64,000 nucleotides of DNA from Longimycelium tulufanense. GTDB taxonomy: Bacteria > Actinomycetota > Actinomycetes > Mycobacteriales > Pseudonocardiaceae. The stretch is from NCBI RefSeq assembly GCF_014645795.1, contig NZ_BMMK01000030.1, positions 1,372 to 65,371 on the forward strand, written 5' to 3'. Below the pieces are notes generated by a model, which made no database searches, was not told the DNA's origin, and saw nothing but the letters and a program-made list of their open reading frames with translations. Within the stretch, counting starts at the first letter, position 1. The number at the start of each line of letters is the position of its first letter. The position numbers and the translations under genes were made by a program. This document shows positions 26,033 through 35,699 of this stretch, piece after piece.

Positions 26033-26050
26033 GTTCACCCCTCGTTCACC
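26033..26050 (+). promoter_or_regulatory. PHO box upstream of pstS
   Basis: Two perfect GTTCACC units at 26033-26039 and 26044-26050, exactly 11 bases apart, the core of a PhoP-binding site. 115 bases before the pstS GTG; TAGCGT at 26092-26097 is a possible -10. Confidence 0.8.
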
Positions 26051-26164
26051 TGAAGAGGGCCACCTGTCAACCCGCCCTGCCTAGCGTCCGGCGCAGCGGG
26101 CCGACATCACGACCGTGGCCCCCGCATCAGCCCCGCCAATTCTTCCCAAGCTGGAGGACCCCCG

Positions 26165-27271
26165 GTGAACATCAAGCGGCACGGCGCTGCGCTCGGTCTG
26201 GTGGCCGCCAGTGCGCTCCTGCTCTCCGCGTGTGGCAGCGACAACAACGCGCAGCGCGGCGACACGGCCGCGGCGAACAGCGCGAACGTTGATTGCGGCG
26301 GCAAGAAGGAGCTCTCGGCCGAGGGCTCGTCGGCACAGACCAACGCCATCCAGGAGTTCGTCGCCGAGTACGCCCACATTTGCGATGGTTTCAACGTCGC
26401 CTACAACCCCACCGGTTCTGGGGCCGGGGTCAAGCAGTTCATCGGGGGGCAGGTGGACTTCGGTGGCTCGGACTCGCCGCTGAAGGAGTCCGAGGTCGAG
26501 AAGGCCATGCAGCGGTGTTCGGGCAACCCGGCCTGGAACCTGCCCATGGTCTTCGGCCCGGTCGCCGTGGCCTACAACCTGCCCGGCATGGAAGGCCTGG
26601 TGCTCAAGCCGGACACCATCGCCAAGATCTTCAACGGCGGCATCAAGAAGTGGAACGACCCGGCGATCAGGGAACTGAACAGCGGCGCCAACCTTCCGGA
26701 CAAGAACATCGTGGTGATCTACCGGTCCGACGAGTCCGGCACCACCGACAACTTCCAGAAGTACCTGCAGGCCGCCGCCAAGGACAGCTGGACCCAGGGT
26801 GTGGGTAAGTCGTTCAAGGGCGACACCGGCGAGGGCAAGGCCAAGTCGCAGGGCGTCACCGACGGGGTGAAGGCCACCGAGGGCGCGATCACCTACGTCG
26901 AGAAGTCCTTCGCCGACGCCGCGAACCTCGGCATCGCCAAGATTGACAGCGGCGCGGGACCGGTCGAGCTGACCGACGAGGCCGCCGGCAAGGCCATCGC
27001 CGCGGCCAAGATCAAGGGTAGCGGCCACGACCTGGTGCTCGACCTCAACGCGCTGTACGCCTCCAAGGAGCCGGGCGCCTACCCGCTGGTCCTGGTGACC
27101 TACGAGCTGGTCTGTTCCAAGGGCTACGACGCCGAGACCAGCAAGGCCGTCAAGGCGTTCCTGACCACCGCGGCCACCAGCGGTCAGGACAACCTGACCA
27201 AGGTCGGTTATGTGCCACTGCCGCAGGAGTTCCGCACCAAGCTGCTCGACGCCATCAAGGCGATCGCCTGA
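26165..27271 (+). CDS. pstS: Phosphate-binding lipoprotein PstS
   Basis: 368 residues. Lipoprotein signal with lipobox LLSAC, Cys23. SAEGSSAQTNAIQEF, YNPTGSGAGVKQF, GGSDSPL and YRSDESGTTDNFQKYL are the phosphate-ligand loops of PstS (described by their cores GSSAQT, TGSGAG, SDSPL, SDESGT). Captures phosphate outside the membrane for PstCAB. GTG start with GGAGGACC upstream. First gene of pstSCAB, preceded by a PHO box. Confidence 0.96.
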   Translation: MNIKRHGAALGLVAASALLLSACGSDNNAQRGDTAAANSANVDCGGKKELSAEGSSAQTNAIQEFVAEYAHICDGFNVAYNPTGSGAGVKQFIGGQVDFGGSDSPLKESEVEKAMQRCSGNPAWNLPMVFGPVAVAYNLPGMEGLVLKPDTIAKIFNGGIKKWNDPAIRELNSGANLPDKNIVVIYRSDESGTTDNFQKYLQAAAKDSWTQGVGKSFKGDTGEGKAKSQGVTDGVKATEGAITYVEKSFADAANLGIAKIDSGAGPVELTDEAAGKAIAAAKIKGSGHDLVLDLNALYASKEPGAYPLVLVTYELVCSKGYDAETSKAVKAFLTTAATSGQDNLTKVGYVPLPQEFRTKLLDAIKAIA

Positions 27272-27337
27272 CCAGGCAGGACAGCCGGAAAATCTGTCAA
27301 ACTGACAACGACACGCGCAGTGAGCGACTCGACGCTT

Positions 27338-27382
27338 GCGGACCGCCCTCCGGCCCCGGGCGGGGTCGGGGGGCGGTTCCGC
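27338..27382 (+). terminator. Intercistronic hairpin between pstS and pstC
   Basis: Long imperfect GC hairpin (arms about 27338-27358 and 27363-27382) 67 bases beyond pstS. Probably a partial terminator or mRNA stabiliser that raises pstS level over pstCAB. Confidence 0.6.
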
Positions 27383-27410
27383 GACGGCACCGCACACCCC
27401 GGAGGGTCCC

Positions 27411-28370
27411 ATCTCCACTCCGAACATTGCCCAGTCCCGGCCCGTGCGGCGGCCCGGTGACCGCCTGTTCCGCGGCGCGGCGGTCGGTTCGGGCGTCTTC
27501 ATCGTCGCGCTGATCTCGGCGATCGGCCTGTTCCTGCTGCTCCAGGCGATTCCCTCGCTCCGCGCCAACCAGGTCGGCTTCCTGACCAGCGGCGTGTGGA
27601 ACACCACCAGCGCTACCGACTTGCAGTTCGGCATCCTGTACCTGCTGTGGGTGACCGTGGCCACATCGGTGCTCGCACTGGCCCTGGCCATGCCGATATC
27701 GCTGGGGATCGCGTTGTTCCTCACCCACTACGCGCCGCGCCGGTTGGCGCGGCCGTTCGCATATGTGGTGGACCTGCTGGCCGCGGTGCCCTCGATCATC
27801 TTCGGCCTGTGGGGCATCAAGGTGCTGGCGCCCACGCTGGTGCCGGTCGCCGAGTGGCTGAACCACAACCTCGGTTTCATCCCCCTCTTCGCCGAGGGCA
27901 ACGTGACCATCGCCGGTGGCGGCACGGTCTTCACCGCGGGCGTGGTGCTCGCGGTGATGATCCTGCCGATCATCACCGCGGTCAGTCGTGAGGTCTTCGA
28001 GCGCACCCCGCGGGAGCACATCGAGGGCGCGTTGGCACTCGGTGCGACGAAGTGGGAGATGCTGCGCACCACGGTCCTGCCGTTCGGTAAGGCCGGTTAC
28101 GTCAGCGCGGCGATGCTCGGCCTTGGCCGGGCGCTCGGCGAGACGGTGGCGCTCTATCTGATCCTGTCGGCCACGACTGCCGTCCCGGAGCTCAGCTTCT
28201 TCGACGGTGGCGCCACGATCGCGTCCAAGATCGCCCTGGGCGCGGCCGAGTTCAACAACCCGCTGACGGCGGGCGCCTACATCGCCGCCGGCCTGGTGTT
28301 GTTCCTGCTGACCTTCGTGGTGAACGCGCTGGCGCGGGCCGTGGTGGCCGGTAAGAAGGAGTACGCATGA
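27411..28370 (+). CDS. pstC: Phosphate ABC transporter permease PstC
   Basis: 319 residues from the chosen start, six membrane helices, with the ABC-permease EAA region [21 protein letters not shown]. The start is unusual: the reading frame opens at TTG 27336, inside the upstream hairpin, and has no ATG/GTG until GTG 27444. ATC at 27411 has GGAGGG four bases upstream, and ISTPN matches the MST-type N-termini of relatives. Ends in an ATGA overlap with pstA. Confidence 0.9.
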   Translation: MSTPNIAQSRPVRRPGDRLFRGAAVGSGVFIVALISAIGLFLLLQAIPSLRANQVGFLTSGVWNTTSATDLQFGILYLLWVTVATSVLALALAMPISLGIALFLTHYAPRRLARPFAYVVDLLAAVPSIIFGLWGIKVLAPTLVPVAEWLNHNLGFIPLFAEGNVTIAGGGTVFTAGVVLAVMILPIITAVSREVFERTPREHIEGALALGATKWEMLRTTVLPFGKAGYVSAAMLGLGRALGETVALYLILSATTAVPELSFFDGGATIASKIALGAAEFNNPLTAGAYIAAGLVLFLLTFVVNALARAVVAGKKEYA

Positions 28371-29278
28371 CCACGGCGATGATGGACTTGGAACGGCCCG
28401 CGACCGGGCCCACGTTCCAGGGCGTGAGTGCCGGCCGCAAGGCGAAGAACGTGCTGGCCACCACACTGGTGACGCTGGCGTTCCTGCTGGCCGTCGTCCC
28501 GCTGGTGTGGGTGCTGTGGTCGGTGGTGGAGAAGGGCCTGGAGCCCATCCTGCGGGCCGACTGGTGGAGCCACTCGCTGTCGGGCCTGCGTCCCTACGAG
28601 GACATGGGCGGTGCGTACCACGCCATCTACGGCACGGTCGTGCAGGGCCTGACGACCGCGCTGCTGTCGGTACCGATCGGGGTGATGGTCGGCGTCTACC
28701 TGGTCGAGTACGGCACCGGCACCCGGTTGGCCCGGATCACCACGTTCATGGTCGACATCCTCACCGGCGTTCCCTCGATCGTGGCCGGGTTGTTCATCTA
28801 CGCGCTGTGGATCACGATCTTCGGCTTCTCCCGCAGCGCGTTGGCGGTGTCGTTGGCGCTGCTGCTGCTCATGGTTCCGGTGGTCGTGCGCACCACCGAG
28901 GAGATGTTGCGGATCGTGCCGAACGAGCTGCGCGAGGCGTCCTACGCGTTGGGCATCCCGAAGTGGAAAACCATCGTCAAGGTCGTGCTGCCCACCGCGC
29001 TGTCCGGCATCGTCACCGGCATCATGCTCGGGTTGGCGCGGGTGATGGGCGAGACCGCGCCCGCACTGGTGGTGGGCGCCTACGCGCCCTACATCAACTT
29101 CAACGTCTTCGACGGCAACATGGCGAACCTGCCGTTGCTGATGAACGACCAGTTCGCCAACCCGGAGACGGCCGGCTTCAACCGCACCTGGGGGGCGGCC
29201 ATGACGCTGGTCCTGATCATCATGCTGTTCAACCTGCTGGCCACCGTGATCTCCCGGTGGTCGGCCATCAAGAAGTGA
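28367..29278 (+). CDS. pstA: Phosphate ABC transporter permease PstA
   Basis: 303 residues, about six membrane helices. The EAA loop is [35 protein letters not shown] and [14 protein letters not shown] are typical of PstA. ATG overlaps the pstC stop (ATGA). Heterodimer partner of PstC. Confidence 0.95.
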   Translation: MTTAMMDLERPATGPTFQGVSAGRKAKNVLATTLVTLAFLLAVVPLVWVLWSVVEKGLEPILRADWWSHSLSGLRPYEDMGGAYHAIYGTVVQGLTTALLSVPIGVMVGVYLVEYGTGTRLARITTFMVDILTGVPSIVAGLFIYALWITIFGFSRSALAVSLALLLLMVPVVVRTTEEMLRIVPNELREASYALGIPKWKTIVKVVLPTALSGIVTGIMLGLARVMGETAPALVVGAYAPYINFNVFDGNMANLPLLMNDQFANPETAGFNRTWGAAMTLVLIIMLFNLLATVISRWSAIKK

Positions 29279-29285
29279 GCGGGCG

Positions 29286-30062
29286 ATGGCCAAGCGCATC
29301 GACATCAAGGACGTGAACATCTACTACGGCAAGTTTCATGCCGTGGACAGCGTGACCCTGTCGGTCCCGCCGCGCAGCGTCACCGCGTTCATCGGGCCGT
29401 CGGGCTGTGGGAAGTCGACGGTGCTGCGCTCGCTCAACCGGATGCACGAGGTGACTCCGGGCGCACGGGTCGAGGGCCGGGTGCTGCTGGACGGCGAGGA
29501 CATCTACGCGCCCAGCGTCGACCCGGTCGAGGTGCGGCGCACGATCGGCATGGTGTTCCAGCGGCCGAACCCGTTCCCGACGATGTCGATCCGGGACAAC
29601 GTGGTGGCGGGGCTGAAGCTGGCCGGCGTGCGGAACCGGAAGAAGCTGGACGAGGTGTGCGAGCGCTCGCTGCGTGGCGCGAACCTCTGGGAGGAGGTCA
29701 AGGACCGGCTGGACCGGCCGGGCGGTGGCCTCTCCGGCGGTCAGCAGCAGCGGTTGTGTATCGCGCGGGCGATCGCGGTGCAGCCGGACGTGCTGCTGAT
29801 GGACGAGCCGTGCTCGGCGCTGGACCCGATCTCCACGCTGGCGATCGAGGACCTGATCACCGAGCTGAAGCAGGACTTCACGATCGTCATCGTCACGCAC
29901 AACATGCAGCAGGCCGCGCGGGTGAGTGACCAGACGGCGTTCTTCAATTTGGCGGGTGTGGGCCAGCCGGGCCGGCTGGTCGAGGTGGACGACACCGAGA
30001 AGATCTTCTCCAACCCCAGCCAGAAGGCCACCGAGGACTACATCTCCGGCCGCTTCGGCTGA
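29286..30062 (+). CDS. pstB: Phosphate ABC transporter ATPase PstB (PhoT)
   Basis: 258 residues. Walker [10 protein letters not shown] at 37-45, signature LSGGQQQRL near 151-159, Walker [14 protein letters not shown], and the switch His in [13 protein letters not shown]. Powers phosphate import. ATG start seven bases after pstA, with GAGCGGGCG as ribosome site. Equivalent of Rv0820. Confidence 0.96.
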   Translation: MAKRIDIKDVNIYYGKFHAVDSVTLSVPPRSVTAFIGPSGCGKSTVLRSLNRMHEVTPGARVEGRVLLDGEDIYAPSVDPVEVRRTIGMVFQRPNPFPTMSIRDNVVAGLKLAGVRNRKKLDEVCERSLRGANLWEEVKDRLDRPGGGLSGGQQQRLCIARAIAVQPDVLLMDEPCSALDPISTLAIEDLITELKQDFTIVIVTHNMQQAARVSDQTAFFNLAGVGQPGRLVEVDDTEKIFSNPSQKATEDYISGRFG

Positions 30063-30074
30063 TTTCGCAACGCG

Positions 30075-30113
30075 TTTCCGGCGGCGTCGGGCAACGCCCG
30101 ACGCCGCCGGAAA
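30075..30113 (+). terminator. Terminator of the pst operon
   Basis: Perfect 18-bp hairpin, arms 30075-30092 and 30096-30113, loop AAC, 13 bases after the pstB stop. Confidence 0.85.
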
Positions 30114-30234
30114 CTGTCGGGCACCCGGTTACCCGCCCGCCGCACCGACGCCGTTCCTGGCGCGCGGAATGGCTGGAAGACTCGCGGCAACAACACCGTT
30201 GATGATGCCAGCTTCGGCCCGTCGGAACGCGGTG

Positions 30235-30262
30235 TTGTCCACAGGCCGATGACTTGTCCACA
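30235..30262 (+). other. Pair of DnaA-box sequences TTGTCCACA
   Basis: Identical 9-mers at 30235-30243 and 30254-30262, same strand, 19 bases apart, in the gap after pstB. TTGTCCACA is the preferred DnaA box of high-GC actinobacteria. No dnaA/dnaN is nearby. The rest of 30114-30558 is non-coding, with an AT-richer stretch at about 30389-30440. Confidence 0.55.
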
Positions 30263-30558
30263 GCCCGCGATCTTGTTCTTGCTTTGCGTTTTCGCAGCTC
30301 AGTAGGCTTGCCGTGGGCTGCGCAGACCCAGGGCGGGCGGGGGCTGCCCTCCCACTGCGTGCGCAGCGACCTGCCCGAGCGGATCCGAAAAGCTTATTGT
30401 TTTTCACGTTTTTCTGCCGTTGTTGTGTCACGCAAATTTCTTGAGTAACCGGGCCGGATAATCACTCGGTTGGTAGATCGGCTTCACTCAGCGCGGGTAT
30501 ACAGAAGGTCGTACTCTCTCCAGGTACCTGCTCCAGCGAGGCATAGGGGGCGTTCGCG

Positions 30559-30951
30559 ATGCGGGTACCGTTCCCGGTCAGAGGCCCGGTTCTCATGGTC
30601 GGCGCGATCCTCGCGCTCGTGGCGGGCACGGTGTCCGGCGCGGCGGCCGAGGCCGATCCCGTTCCCCCGGTCGTCGTAGAACCGTTGCCCATGCTGGCGC
30701 CCGAAGTGGCCTCCTGTAGCACCCGCACGGTCGAGGTCGACGCAGACGTCCTCAACGTTCGCGCCGACCCCAACCCGCACGCCGCACTCCTCGGCCAGGT
30801 CAACCGGGGTGACCGCGGGCCGTGCACCAGGGTCGTCACCGGCATGCCGTACAGCGAGTGCGGCGCCCTCGACAACACCTGGATCCAGATCCCGTTCACC
30901 GCCGAGGACCGCGCCGGCTATCTCGCCGCGGCCTGCGTCCGCGATGTCTGA
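30559..30951 (+). CDS. Secreted SH3-like domain protein
   Basis: 130 residues. Signal peptide with hydrophobic core VLMVGAILALVAGTVSG and cleavage near AAAEA. Mature part has VDADVLNVRADPNPHAALLGQVNRGD, the bacterial SH3 (SH3b) pattern, quoted by its core LNVRADPNPHAALLG, and four Cys that may form two disulfides. Probably binds the cell wall. ATG with GGGGGCG before it. First gene of the accessory block between pstB and phoU. Confidence 0.8.
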   Translation: MRVPFPVRGPVLMVGAILALVAGTVSGAAAEADPVPPVVVEPLPMLAPEVASCSTRTVEVDADVLNVRADPNPHAALLGQVNRGDRGPCTRVVTGMPYSECGALDNTWIQIPFTAEDRAGYLAAACVRDV

Positions 30952-31281
30952 GCGGACCCTCTGGGCCGCAGTGCATCCCGCAACGTCGTCGTCGGATCGG
31001 TGAAACCCCGGCCATCGGCTCGGCCCTGGTGAGCCGGAACCGAGGTCGGTAGCCCGGCCCGCGCTGCTGCGATTCTCTGAACTCCTTGGCTCCAGCCCGC
31101 CTCATCGGCGGCCCGCCAGCACCTGTGTGGTTCGGCGACATCGGCGAAGCCACGTCGCGAGATAGCAGGGTTGCGCGCTCACCCATGGGTGAGGATACGG
31201 ATCTCGCGTTGCCGGCCGATCAGCCCAGGGCTCTACTCCAAGAAGATCACCGATTCTGGGCTGGTCGGACGGAGGTTGTCG
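30952..31281. other. Non-coding gap before the CocE-type hydrolase
   Basis: 330 bases without a convincing gene; open frames here lack the GC3 bias and ribosome sites of genes. No clear promoter recognised. Confidence 0.4.
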
Positions 31282-32883
31282 ATGCGTCGCTGCTGCGTTG
31301 TGCTCGCCGCCTGCCTCATGGCCTGGCTCGGGCCACCCGGACTCACCATCGCCACCGCTCAACCTCCGGGCTCAACAGTCAACTACCAGACCATCCCCGG
31401 TGACGGCGGAACACCGCTGGGCGCCTTCGTCATCGAGCCGACCGGCCAGGGCGACGGCCCGTTCCCCGTCCTGGTGATGCCGGCGAGCTGGGCGCTACCC
31501 GGTCTCCAGTACATCGGCGGCGCCAGGAGGCTCGCCGAGAACTTCGGCTACATCATCGTCAGCTACACCGCCCGGGGCTGCTGGGACTCCGGCGGCGAGG
31601 TCGAGGTCGCCGGAGCGACCGACATCGCGGATGCCAGCCGGGTCATCGACTGGGCACTGGCCAACACGAACGCGGACCCGAGCAAGGTCGGTATGGCCGG
31701 CATCTCCTACGGCTCGGCCATCGGCACGATGACCGCCGCCGTGGACAAGCGGGTACGCGCGGTCGTTGCGATGGACACCTGGTCCTCGCTGGAACGTTCG
31801 CTGTACCCGAACGAGACCGTGAACAAGCAAGGTATCGACTTCTTCCTCGCGCTCGTCCACCTCTTCGGCTGCCGCGCGGGACCGGCGCTGACCGAGCTTG
31901 AGAAGGCGTACCAGGAAGACGACATCCAACGCGTGATCCCGCTGACCGTGGAGCGCTCCCCGGCGACGAAGCTGTCTGGGATCAACGCCAACAACCCCGC
32001 GGTGATGATTGCCAACACCTGGGGCGACTCGTTCTTCCCACCCAGCCAGGTCGTGGACTTCTACAGCGCGCTCACCGTGCCGAAGCGGCTTTTCCTGTTT
32101 CCCGGCGACCACGCCACGATCACCGAACCCGGCGGCCTCGGATTCCGAAACGAGCACTGGGACAGCGCCGCCCGCTGGTTCGACCGCCACCTGAAAGGCA
32201 TCAACAATGGCGTGGACGCCGAGCCACGCGTCAGCCTCAAGCCCAACAGCGGTGGCGACTGGCGGGGCTATCCCACCTGGCAGGCGGCCACCACCGCCAC
32301 CGACACACTCTTCCTCGGGCCAGAAGGTGAAACAAGCCTCGGATCGCCCATCGGAGCCCTCGGCGACCAGCCGGCCACCGGATGGTCGCAACAGGTCAAC
32401 GGCGGTGTTGACACCGTCGCGAATAGCGGAACCGTGCTGATCAGTGGAACCCTGCAGGGCTACCTCAACGTTCCGGTCAACGCGTCGATCCAGCAGATCG
32501 ACCGCGCCGCGGCCGGAGTATGGGCCGCCGCACCGTTGGCCACGCCGATGACCGTGTCGGGAGCCCCCAGGTGGCGCACGACGGTAACGCCGAACGCCGC
32601 GAACCTCACCCTGTTCGCATACCTGTTCGATGTGGACAACGACGGAAACGGTTCACTGATCACGCACAAGCCCTACACGCTCCGCGGTGTCACACCAGGA
32701 ACGGCCCACACGATCGACTTCGAGCTGGAACCGACGGTCTGGGACGTCCGGGCCGGACATCGGCTGGTGCTCGTCGTCGACACCGTGGACCCGCGCTACC
32801 GCAGCACGACCCAGCAAGGCACCACGCTGACCTTCACCTCACCCACGAACGATCCGTCGTGGCTACGAATTCCGCACGGCTGA
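31282..32883 (+). CDS. Secreted CocE/NonD-family acyl hydrolase (Xaa-Pro dipeptidyl-peptidase type)
   Basis: 533 residues. Signal peptide MRRCCVVLAACLMAWLG... cleaved near TAQ. Alpha/beta hydrolase core with nucleophile GISYGS (Ser about 142), catalytic His in FPGDHATI, and a C-terminal jelly-roll X-Pro_dipeptidase_C domain (about 370-530, DFELEPTVWDVRAGHRLVLVV region). Cleaves an ester or amide; substrate unknown. ATG at 31282 is chosen for its GGAGG site and signal peptide, although the frame opens at 31171. Confidence 0.88.
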   Translation: MRRCCVVLAACLMAWLGPPGLTIATAQPPGSTVNYQTIPGDGGTPLGAFVIEPTGQGDGPFPVLVMPASWALPGLQYIGGARRLAENFGYIIVSYTARGCWDSGGEVEVAGATDIADASRVIDWALANTNADPSKVGMAGISYGSAIGTMTAAVDKRVRAVVAMDTWSSLERSLYPNETVNKQGIDFFLALVHLFGCRAGPALTELEKAYQEDDIQRVIPLTVERSPATKLSGINANNPAVMIANTWGDSFFPPSQVVDFYSALTVPKRLFLFPGDHATITEPGGLGFRNEHWDSAARWFDRHLKGINNGVDAEPRVSLKPNSGGDWRGYPTWQAATTATDTLFLGPEGETSLGSPIGALGDQPATGWSQQVNGGVDTVANSGTVLISGTLQGYLNVPVNASIQQIDRAAAGVWAAAPLATPMTVSGAPRWRTTVTPNAANLTLFAYLFDVDNDGNGSLITHKPYTLRGVTPGTAHTIDFELEPTVWDVRAGHRLVLVVDTVDPRYRSTTQQGTTLTFTSPTNDPSWLRIPHG

Positions 32884-32893
32884 GCGGAAACTC

Positions 32894-32927
32894 GATCGGC
32901 CCCGCTGCGAACACGGCGGGGCCGATC
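32894..32927 (+). terminator. 12-bp hairpin after the CocE hydrolase
   Basis: Perfect arms 32894-32905 and 32916-32927, 10-base loop, followed by TCTTT. Ten bases after the stop. The convergent methyltransferase gene ends at 32991. Confidence 0.75.
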
Positions 32928-32990
32928 CATCTTTGAAACCAACGAAGGCCGATCCGACAATCCGTCGGGGAACCGAGGATCCGGGTCAGC

Positions 32991-33806
32991 TCAGGGCTTG
33001 CGGGCGACGCCCGCGTAGACGCGGACATTGGACAGCGCGCTGTCGGAGAAGTCGCCCGGCCCCTGTGGATGCCAGGCCGCGCAGCCCACCACCCCGGGCT
33101 CGACGAGTTCCCACCCGTCGAACAAGGCAACGACCTCCTTGTAGGGGCGGGGCCACGCCTGTTCCTGGCTCCCCTTTGCGGTCTCCTCCGTCGCCCCGCG
33201 CAGCCGGTCGTCATCCTGGTCGTAGGTCGCGTGCGACATCGCCAGGTAGCTGCCTGGCACGAACGCGTCGCGGTAGCGGGCGAGCAGGCCGGCCGGGTCC
33301 TCCTCGTCGGTGACGAAGTGCCACACCAGGAGGTTCAGCAGGCCGATGGGCCGATCGAAGTCCAGTAGGCCGCGGACCTCGGCGTGTTCGAGAATGCCTT
33401 CCGGGTCCCGCAGGTCGCCCTGGATCGCGATCGCCCGGTCGTTGTCCTCCAACAGTAGCTGGCCGTGTGCCACCGCCACCGGTTCCATGTCCACGTAGAC
33501 CACGCGGCACTCGGGTTCGGCCTGCTGGGCGATCTCGTGCACGTTGCCCACGGTCGGGATGCCCGAGCCGATGTCCAGGAACTGACGGATACCCTGCTCA
33601 ACCAGGAAGTTGACGGCACGACGCAGGAAAGCCCGGTTGACCCGCACGGTGTCCCGGACGTCGGGCATCTTCACCTGGATCACCTCGGCCAGCCGCCGGT
33701 CGGACTCGAAGTTGTGCCCGCCACCCAGGAAGAAGTCGTACACTCGCGCCACGCTGGGTAGCTCGGTGTTGATGCCCCTGGGGATCCACGACAGGTTTTC
33801 GGTCAA
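32991..33806 (-). CDS. DUF574-family SAM-dependent methyltransferase
   Basis: 271 residues. PSVARVYDFFLGGGHNFESDR is the DUF574/Methyltransf_19 N-terminal signature, quoted by RVYDFFLGG. FLDIGSGIPTVGNVHE is the SAM-binding glycine loop, and VVYVDMEPVAVAHG the ribose-binding acidic strand. Abundant in mycelial actinobacteria, targets unknown. TTG start with GAGAGG upstream. Divergent from the P450 gene. Confidence 0.9.
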   Translation of the reverse strand: MTENLSWIPRGINTELPSVARVYDFFLGGGHNFESDRRLAEVIQVKMPDVRDTVRVNRAFLRRAVNFLVEQGIRQFLDIGSGIPTVGNVHEIAQQAEPECRVVYVDMEPVAVAHGQLLLEDNDRAIAIQGDLRDPEGILEHAEVRGLLDFDRPIGLLNLLVWHFVTDEEDPAGLLARYRDAFVPGSYLAMSHATYDQDDDRLRGATEETAKGSQEQAWPRPYKEVVALFDGWELVEPGVVGCAAWHPQGPGDFSDSALSNVRVYAGVARKP

Positions 33807-34066
33807 GGCAACACCTCTCCACGCTCGATCGCGAGGTCCGGAGCTTACTGATCGCTACTGCGATGAGTTGTCACCTGGTGGAGCGGTCGTCCTTGTGTGC
33901 GGCATGTATCTCAGCGGTCGAGGGTCTTGGGTGTCTCTTCGCGCTGGCAGAACGGTCCATGTCCGATCTTCGTCCTATCGAGTGGTTTGTGGGTGGGATG
34001 GCATCCTGGAGCGGGCATTCTTCTTCAGTTGATCCGCGCCGACTTCTCGCACGATTGGTTGCTGGC

Positions 34067-35428
34067 ATGCCCGCTGGACCGCACCTGAAACAAGTTCGCG
34101 CCAACGTGATTCCCGTGGCACCCGGCCGGTGGCCGTTGCTCGGGCATGCAATGTCCTTGCTTCGTCAACCGCTTCGCTTCATGGAGTCGCTGTCCGCCCG
34201 GGGTGATGTCGTCCGGATCTACCTGGGCACGATGCCCGCGTACGTCGTCACGAGGCCGGAGCTGGTCCACCGGGTTCTGGTCACCGATGCGGACCGGTTC
34301 ACCAAGGGTATCTTTTTGGAGAAGTTCCGCCCGTTCTTCGGGAACGGTCTCGCTCTGTCCAGCGGTGACTTCTATCGGCGGCAACGCCGCCTCGTGCAGC
34401 CGGCCTTCCATCGCGCACGGCTGGCCAGGTACGCCGAGACCATGGCGGCGATGTCCGGGGAACTGGTCGACTCCTGGCGTGCCGGACAGGTCGTCGACGT
34501 CGACAGGCGGATGCAGGACTTGGCGATCGGTGTCGTCGGGCGGACTCTCTTCTCCACCGAACTGCGGCGGGAGGATGTCGAGGAGGTCCAGCGCTGGGTG
34601 CCGGTCCTGCTCAGGGACGGGCTCGTCCGGGCGTTCTCCCCGAAGCTGGTGGAAAAGCTGCCGATCCCGGGGAACCGGCGGTTCGACGTGGCGATCGCCC
34701 GTGTGCGGAGCATCGTTGGTGACCTCGTCGCGGAGGCTCGCGCCGAGGGCCGTGACCGTGGGGACCTGTTGTCCACGCTGATCTGTGCCCGGGACTCCGA
34801 GACTGGCGAGGGTATGAGCGACGAGCAGGTGCACGACGAGGTCGTCACGCTCCTGACGGCCGGCACCGAGACCACGGCGGTCACGCTCGCCTGGCTGTTC
34901 CACGAGATCGGCCGGCACCCCGAGGTCGAGCGGCAGCTGCACGCCGAGATTGACGAGGTGTTGGCTGGTCGTCCGGTGACCTTCGAGAATCTTCCCGACC
35001 TGACCTACATGCGGCAGGTGGTCAACGAGGTGTTGCGAGTGCACTCACCGTGGTTGCTGATGCGCCGTGCCGAGGTGAACACCGCAATCGGTGACATCGA
35101 ACTCCCCGCGGGAACGGAGGTGGCTTTCAGCCCGCACGCCCTCCACCACGACGCCCGGCTCTTCCCGGATCCGGAACGGTTCGACCCCGACCGCTGGTCA
35201 CCGGATCGCGCCGAATCATTGCCCCGCAACGCGTTCATCCCCTTCGGCTCGGGAATGCACAACTGTCCGGGCCAGAGTTTTGCACACGCCGAAATTGCCA
35301 TCGCGGTCGCCACCGTGGCCGCGCGGTGGCGACTGGTTCCGGTCCCGGGGCGGACAGTGCGTACCAAGGTGGTTGCGATGCAGTTCCCCAGCCAACTTCC
35401 CATGACGGTGGTCCCTCGTCGGCGCTGA
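34067..35428 (+). CDS. Cytochrome P450
   Basis: 453 residues from the chosen ATG. I-helix oxygen-binding LLTAGTETTAVTLAW, ExxR in EVLRVHSPW, heme loop FGSGMHNCPGQ with the thiolate Cys near 400. Resembles CYP families that oxidise terpenes or fatty acids (PtlI/CYP183-like look; inference). No redox partner gene adjoins. The frame opens at 33863 and upstream ATGs at 33959 and 33998 are possible; the proline-rich P450 start VIPVAPGRWPLLGHA favours 34067. Confidence 0.9.
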   Translation: MPAGPHLKQVRANVIPVAPGRWPLLGHAMSLLRQPLRFMESLSARGDVVRIYLGTMPAYVVTRPELVHRVLVTDADRFTKGIFLEKFRPFFGNGLALSSGDFYRRQRRLVQPAFHRARLARYAETMAAMSGELVDSWRAGQVVDVDRRMQDLAIGVVGRTLFSTELRREDVEEVQRWVPVLLRDGLVRAFSPKLVEKLPIPGNRRFDVAIARVRSIVGDLVAEARAEGRDRGDLLSTLICARDSETGEGMSDEQVHDEVVTLLTAGTETTAVTLAWLFHEIGRHPEVERQLHAEIDEVLAGRPVTFENLPDLTYMRQVVNEVLRVHSPWLLMRRAEVNTAIGDIELPAGTEVAFSPHALHHDARLFPDPERFDPDRWSPDRAESLPRNAFIPFGSGMHNCPGQSFAHAEIAIAVATVAARWRLVPVPGRTVRTKVVAMQFPSQLPMTVVPRRR

Positions 35429-35497
35429 TTGACCTTGTCACACCGCGTCCGGGACCACGTGATGTCACGGTGTGCGACGAACCGGGTGGGGTGGGTG

Positions 35498-35698
35498 ATG
35501 GAGGTCCAGTCGCCGATGGGAGGATCAGCCGCCATCGGGATGGTCCGTTCGGTCGTTTGCCTACCACCGACGGGACTACAGCGGGCCTGGGAGCCGGGCG
35601 CCGTGCCGACGACCATCCCAGTCGAAGCGGCCGCGGACGTCGTTTCCCTCGACGGTTCCGTGGTGCTGATCGGTGCCAAACGTGAATGGAGGTCGTAA
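35498..35698 (+). CDS. Possible small protein between P450 and hydrolase
   Basis: 66 residues starting MEVQSPMGGSAAIGMVRS and ending IGAKREWRS. ATG preceded by GTGGGGTGGG; the stop is one base before the TTG of the next gene. Third-position GC is moderately high. No recognised domain; could be spurious. Confidence 0.35.
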   Translation: MEVQSPMGGSAAIGMVRSVVCLPPTGLQRAWEPGAVPTTIPVEAAADVVSLDGSVVLIGAKREWRS

Positions 35699-35699
35699 C

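Noticed and set aside
30235-30262. DnaA boxes as a replication origin
   Set aside because: Only two boxes, and no dnaA, dnaN, rpmH or parAB nearby.
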